Positions 60,254 through 64,000 of a stretch of DNA of 64,000 bases are shown here, piece by piece. The stretch lies in NCBI RefSeq assembly GCF_038446955.1, contig NZ_CP151803.1:7130001-7194000 (forward strand), in the 5' to 3' direction. Position 1 is the first letter of the stretch, and the number at the start of each line of letters is the position of its first letter. The notes below the pieces were generated by a model. That model was not told the origin of the DNA. It worked only from the letters and a program-made list of their open reading frames with translations, and made no database searches. The stretch comes from Pedobacter sp. FW305-3-2-15-E-R2A2 (lineage in GTDB: Bacteria; Bacteroidota; Bacteroidia; Sphingobacteriales; Sphingobacteriaceae). Position numbers and translations under genes: made by a program.

Positions 60254-63200
60254 TTATTGGGCCGAATTTAGCAATTTAAAATATTCTGCAATTTTATTTT
60301 TGTAATAGTAGTTCAGGCTTGGCGGTAATTTCTGGATCCATTCCGTCTCGTTTTGCTGGAGTTTTTTGAACTTATCCAGCATTTGCTGATAGGATGGAGT
60401 CAGGTCCTTTCCGGCTTTACTTTCTCTTTTGGAATCCTGATCCTGCTCCCTTTGAGCTTGATCTGCGTCCAGTAATTTCGTTAACAGCTCTTTTTGCCGG
60501 TTCATGGTCTCCTGTTCCAGACGCTTATTTACCAACTCCGTCTCTGTCGACTGCATGTCTTTTATCATTTGATTGAGGTTTCCCAGTCCGCCTTTTCCAT
60601 CTTTATTTTCTTCTCTGTTGATTTTCTGTAAAGCCTCTCTGATCATTTGCTGCTGTTGGGCCATTTTAGCAAATTCTTCACTCATTTGCCCTTTTGGAAC
60701 CGCACCCTTGTTTCCACTTTTTTGCATTTGATCCCGGGCTTTTTGCATGTTGTTGTTCAATTGCTGCTGCATTTGCTGCAATTGCTTCATGCTTTGTTTT
60801 TTTCCTTTTCCGCTTCCGCTGGAATTTTTCTTCATCTTCTGCAGTTGTTCCAGTGCTTCATTTAGCATCAGCGATAGGTTATTGATGGAAGTCATAGTGT
60901 ATTGCTGGTTCTTATTGGCAGCCGAAGTATTCCTTTCTCCAAGGTTTTCCAGGCTTTTATCCATATTGAAATTGATTTTCTGAACCTCTTCACTTACCGT
61001 ACTTTCAATCTGTGGCACTCTTTTGCTGAGTGAAAACAAGCTGTCAGCAATGGTTTTCATATTGTCTTTTATGCTTCTTTGTTGCTGCACATTGGAGGTG
61101 TAAAGTGGGTCATTGCTGTTGATCTTTCTCAGGTCTAGCATTACTTTTTCCTGATCAAAAGAGGTTTTTAAAAGGTTTTCGAGTAATTGACGCAATTCCT
61201 GTGCATTAAGGTTGTTTTCCATTTCCTCTGATTCCTGCTGCATGTCGCTCATCTTTTTTGCCATTTCCTCCATCTGCTCGGCTGCTTTTTGCTGGTTTTC
61301 TGCAGCTTTCTGGCGATTGTTCTTATCCAGGTTTTCTTTGCTGTCTTTTTGCTGTTGCTGGATATCTTTAGCTTCCTTTTCCGGGCTTTGGAAAGGATTA
61401 GGCCGTTCCAGTTGCTCGTTTTTTTCCTTTATTTTCTCCAGCTCTTTCCTGATCTCTTCAAATGCGGAGCGTTGCTCTTCCTGTTGTTTTTTTAACTCAT
61501 TTATGGGACTGTTCTTGTCCTTGCTTTGTTTTGCAAGGTCTTTCTGTGCTTTAGAAAGCTCATTTAGGCGGTCGATATTGTTTTGAAGATTTTGCTCAAA
61601 CTCCAGCTGTTTATAGAGTTCCAGAATGCGGTCAAGCTCATTTTTCAGCGATTTGTTGTCCATCTGCATCTTGGAGAGCTCATTCTGTGTCTGATCTTTG
61701 TTATTCTGGTCCATTAAGTTCTGCAGTTTTTCCAGCAAAGCCTTTGTTTTTTCGTCCAGGACATTGTTAAACAGTTCGTCTATTTTTTTCTGCTTTTCCA
61801 TCAGCTCTTCTTTGAGGGTGTTATTCTCCTCTTTCTCAAAGCTGTTTTTTTCATTCAGTTGTTTAATCTCTTTAACGGCATCTTCCAGCTGTTTCTGCTT
61901 GTCCAGCAACTGTTGGATTTGTTTCTTATCGTCAAAATTCAGCTGTTTTTTATCCAGTAAGGTTTCGCCAAGTTTTTTGCTTTCCTTTTCCACGTTGCCG
62001 GCCAGTTTAATGGCCTTTTCCATTTTTTGTTTTAAAGCCTGACTGCCCTGATTGATCTTCTCTGCTATTTGTTGAGGAGAAGGAAGTTCATAGGTTTTAA
62101 TGGCAGATTTCGTCGTTTTTGGACCATTCACACCATCATTATCTGAAACCTCAAAGTAATACTCCAATTGCTGACCCGGTTTTATGCCAGCCAGACTAAG
62201 GTCCCAGAAGAAGAAAAAGGCATTCTCCTGTTGTGCCTTTTTTACCGGAATGGATTTACTAACCCTACTCGTGACTTTGCCATTATCAGAAACAGTATAA
62301 ATGAATTTTAAAGCGGTAAAGCCATGGTCATCTGAGATGTTTCCTGAGAAATAAAGTGCTTTGCTGCTCAGGGAGTCGGCAGCTTCAGTAAGGGAAATAT
62401 TGGGATATTCGTCTGCAATCACACCGATCTGATGAATCAGGGAGTCCCTGCTGCTGATGTATTTGTTTTTTGGAGTAACACTGTAATCCGTATTTTTAAG
62501 GATCGTACTGCTAAATTGAAAAGTATTATTTTGAGCAGAGAGGAGGTGTGACTGCTGACCTAAAATGAAGATCAGTTGATCACTGTTTTCTGTGTTTAAG
62601 GACCAGGTTACCACAGTTCCTTGCGGTAACAGGAGGTCGCCCGCATTTGCAATCAATTCTGTTTTCTTTCCAAGATATGCCGGGTAACGTAAACTGGCAC
62701 TCATTCCGATAACAGATGGACGCGGTTTCACTTCAATCAAATAGGGAGAAGAACTAAATCCTCCTGCAGAAAATCGGATTTCTTTATTTTTCTGAAGGTT
62801 CTTAAAAGTATATTGAAACCGGTTGTTGTTTTCTTTTTCTAATTTGTAAGTATTCGGTCCATCAGAAATATACACCTCCTGAGGAATTTCATTTCCGGTG
62901 ATTTTAAGCTTTAAAGTCAGGTCGTCCCCCTGCGAACGAAGTAAAGAGTTGTTTAACAGCTCAAAATTGAAGGGGGCCTTTGGGAGAATTTCCTTGTTGT
63001 ACTGCACAAAGCCATTGGTGCCTTCCTTTAAAATGGCAGGGGCAATGATGGCAATAAGGATAATGACAGACAAAGGCGCCAGAAAATATTTCAGGTACTT
63101 TTTGTTTTCATCCAGACGGATGGCATTGGTAAAAGGAATTGGTTTTAATTCCTGGATCTTCTGGTCTATTCCAGCCATGATAAGCATATTGCTTTCCGGA

Positions 63201-63565
63201 CTTTTGTCTGCAAGCGCCTTTAGCTGAAGGGTATTCAATAGCTTATCTTTGACATTAAAAAAGTGATTCCCAATCAGGGTCGCCGCTTGTTCAATGCTAA
63301 GGTTCTTTCCAAGCTTAAAGTAGGAAAGCGCAGGAATAATGATCCAGAATCCAATGATATACAGTGAGGCGGCCAGAGAGGAAAAGAAAAGAACCGTTTT
63401 AACGGTGATTCCTGGGTGGGTATAATAAACAAACAGAAAAATAAAGAGATACAAGGCCAGCAGTACTGCCGCAGCATAAATGCTTCCACGCAAGAGTTTA
63501 TTGAGGTAAAACTTTTGCGTAAATTCATTCACTTTTGAAATTAAAAGCTCGTAATTGTTGTTCAT
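60254..63565 (-). CDS. DUF4175 family large membrane protein with long coiled coil
   Basis: 1103 residues. Hydrophobic helices lie near 27-46, 55-78 and 155-178. A beta-rich exported part (about 190-500) holds Ig-like segments (YYFEVSDNDGVNGPKTTKSA). The second half (about 510-1060) is extremely Gln/Lys/Glu/Asn-rich coiled coil (KQLEDAVKEIKQLNEKNSFE, then QKAAENQQKAAEQMEEMAKK). This matches DUF4175, known from Bacteroidota and alphaproteobacteria as large envelope proteins of unknown function. ybeY follows by 10 bp and is probably co-transcribed. Confidence 0.88.
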   Translation of the reverse strand: MNNNYELLISKVNEFTQKFYLNKLLRGSIYAAAVLLALYLFIFLFVYYTHPGITVKTVLFFSSLAASLYIIGFWIIIPALSYFKLGKNLSIEQAATLIGNHFFNVKDKLLNTLQLKALADKSPESNMLIMAGIDQKIQELKPIPFTNAIRLDENKKYLKYFLAPLSVIILIAIIAPAILKEGTNGFVQYNKEILPKAPFNFELLNNSLLRSQGDDLTLKLKITGNEIPQEVYISDGPNTYKLEKENNNRFQYTFKNLQKNKEIRFSAGGFSSSPYLIEVKPRPSVIGMSASLRYPAYLGKKTELIANAGDLLLPQGTVVTWSLNTENSDQLIFILGQQSHLLSAQNNTFQFSSTILKNTDYSVTPKNKYISSRDSLIHQIGVIADEYPNISLTEAADSLSSKALYFSGNISDDHGFTALKFIYTVSDNGKVTSRVSKSIPVKKAQQENAFFFFWDLSLAGIKPGQQLEYYFEVSDNDGVNGPKTTKSAIKTYELPSPQQIAEKINQGSQALKQKMEKAIKLAGNVEKESKKLGETLLDKKQLNFDDKKQIQQLLDKQKQLEDAVKEIKQLNEKNSFEKEENNTLKEELMEKQKKIDELFNNVLDEKTKALLEKLQNLMDQNNKDQTQNELSKMQMDNKSLKNELDRILELYKQLEFEQNLQNNIDRLNELSKAQKDLAKQSKDKNSPINELKKQQEEQRSAFEEIRKELEKIKEKNEQLERPNPFQSPEKEAKDIQQQQKDSKENLDKNNRQKAAENQQKAAEQMEEMAKKMSDMQQESEEMENNLNAQELRQLLENLLKTSFDQEKVMLDLRKINSNDPLYTSNVQQQRSIKDNMKTIADSLFSLSKRVPQIESTVSEEVQKINFNMDKSLENLGERNTSAANKNQQYTMTSINNLSLMLNEALEQLQKMKKNSSGSGKGKKQSMKQLQQMQQQLNNNMQKARDQMQKSGNKGAVPKGQMSEEFAKMAQQQQMIREALQKINREENKDGKGGLGNLNQMIKDMQSTETELVNKRLEQETMNRQKELLTKLLDADQAQREQDQDSKRESKAGKDLTPSYQQMLDKFKKLQQNETEWIQKLPPSLNYYYKNKIAEYFKLLNSAQ

Positions 63566-63651
63566 TTAAAAGCCAACTGGATCTTAAAGGTAAAGAATGA
63601 ATACGGGTTTTGATAAAATTAATGATATAATAGCATTAAATTAACGCTGAT

Positions 63652-64000
63652 ATGGCGTTTTTTGTACGAAATCTAAAAAATTACTTCATGACAAACTCCA
63701 TTTTGGCCATTGCAATGATCGCCATACTTTCTACCAGCAAATTAACAAATCAGACTATGGAAACCTGGAATAAAAACAAAGTGATCGCACACCGGGGAGC
63801 CTGGAAGAAGAAGGGCTTGCCTGAGAATTCCATCGCCTCGCTGAAAGAAGCGGTAAGATTGGGTTGTTACGGATCTGAATTTGATGTACACATGACTTCT
63901 GATAGCATTTTGGTGGTCAATCATGATCCGGATTTTCTGGGGATGTCCATTGCGGGCTCGACCTATAGTCAGCTACTCGAAAAAAAGATGACTAACGGGG
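63652..64000 (+). CDS. Glycerophosphodiester phosphodiesterase, 5' part (cut by window edge)
   Basis: The open frame runs to the window end (116 codons seen). It starts with ATG at 63652, or at 63688 in frame; both give an N-terminal signal-like helix (SILAIAMIAILSTSK). The GDPD active-site motifs follow: VIAHRGAWKKKGLPENSIAS with His and Arg, and GSEFDVHMTSDSILVVNHD with the Glu/Asp metal ligands and second His. It hydrolyses glycerophosphodiesters to glycerol-3-phosphate, here probably in the periplasm. Confidence 0.9.
   Translation, partial: MAFFVRNLKNYFMTNSILAIAMIAILSTSKLTNQTMETWNKNKVIAHRGAWKKKGLPENSIASLKEAVRLGCYGSEFDVHMTSDSILVVNHDPDFLGMSIAGSTYSQLLEKKMTNG

Noticed and set aside
60647..62042. 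Several plus-strand frames of 60-124 aa rich in Phe, Leu, Ser and Cys
   Set aside because: They are mirror images of the Gln/Lys/Glu-rich coiled coil of the DUF4175 gene on the other strand.
1..64000. CRISPR array, rRNA or tRNA genes, prophage or intact insertion sequence
   Set aside because: No regularly spaced repeats, no rRNA or tRNA-like sequence, and no transposase or phage structural gene recognised by reading; a tRNAscan or ISfinder search was not possible here.

Overview
The window looks like chromosomal DNA of a Bacteroidota bacterium, most likely a Sphingobacteriaceae member close to Pedobacter. This is inferred from gene content and style, not from a database match. The signs are: ECF sigma factors next to membrane or outer-membrane partners; DUF4397, Big_5 and CarboxypepD_reg-like exported proteins; an rpsP product with a long Ala/Glu-rich tail; TAnnTTTG promoter boxes typical of the phylum; few Shine-Dalgarno sequences; and nadA/nadB, mfd, htpG and mnmG in Bacteroidota form. 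It is mostly housekeeping sequence. I see no rRNA, tRNA, CRISPR array, prophage or intact insertion sequence.

Layout. 1-3.6 kb: the end of one ECF sigma gene with a four-helix membrane partner, a second ECF sigma gene with a membrane-anchored beta-barrel partner, and a DUF4397 lipoprotein. 3.7-16 kb: htpG, a DUF2157 membrane pair, a HmuY-like protein, an M16 peptidase, def, a NifU-like/Mrp iron-sulfur pair, an AsmA-like/transglycosylase fusion, hpt and psd. 16.1-16.5 kb: a gene-free gap with two well-formed RNA-like foldback structures. 16.5-23 kb: mscS, a Glu/Leu/Phe/Val dehydrogenase, and the rpsP-rimM-trmD-rplS ribosomal block, interrupted between trmD and rplS by three small helix-turn-helix-like genes. 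23-33 kb: a nucleotidase, YbjQ, pfkA, a DsbD system split over two loci, birA, rsfS, ftsH, a LUD protein and a KAS III-like synthase. 33-49 kb: a TPR protein, a zinc-ribbon/Nif3 pair, TM2/DUF2752, mfd, the CPBP-DUF2007-cdsA operon, dusB, apaG, YugP, an FAD oxidoreductase, rmuC and thiL. 49-57 kb: divergent nadA/nadB around an AT-rich gap with DnaA-box-like sequences, a gamma carbonic anhydrase, a Big_5 lipoprotein, and mnmG followed by two parS-like palindromes. 57-64 kb: a Uup-type ABC-F protein, an 800-bp gap with two nested inverted-repeat structures and a possible 39-aa peptide, ybeY, a DUF4175 giant, and the start of a glycerophosphodiester phosphodiesterase.

How parts work together. rpsP, rimM, trmD and rplS serve ribosome assembly and tRNA m1G37 modification, with ybeY, rsfS, dusB and mnmG adding further RNA functions. 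nadA and nadB carry out the first two steps of NAD synthesis from aspartate. psd and cdsA act in phospholipid synthesis. The NifU-like and Mrp proteins probably carry iron-sulfur clusters. The two DsbD pieces probably pass reducing power to the periplasm.

The most interesting non-coding signals are: the paired parS sites plus a DnaA-box cluster, which suggest the window lies near the replication origin; the two 59-kb foldback elements; the two structured elements at 16 kb; the regulator cassette inside the ribosomal operon; and TAnnTTTG boxes placed exactly 4 nt before the start codons of def, mrp, trmD and mfd, which predict leaderless mRNAs.
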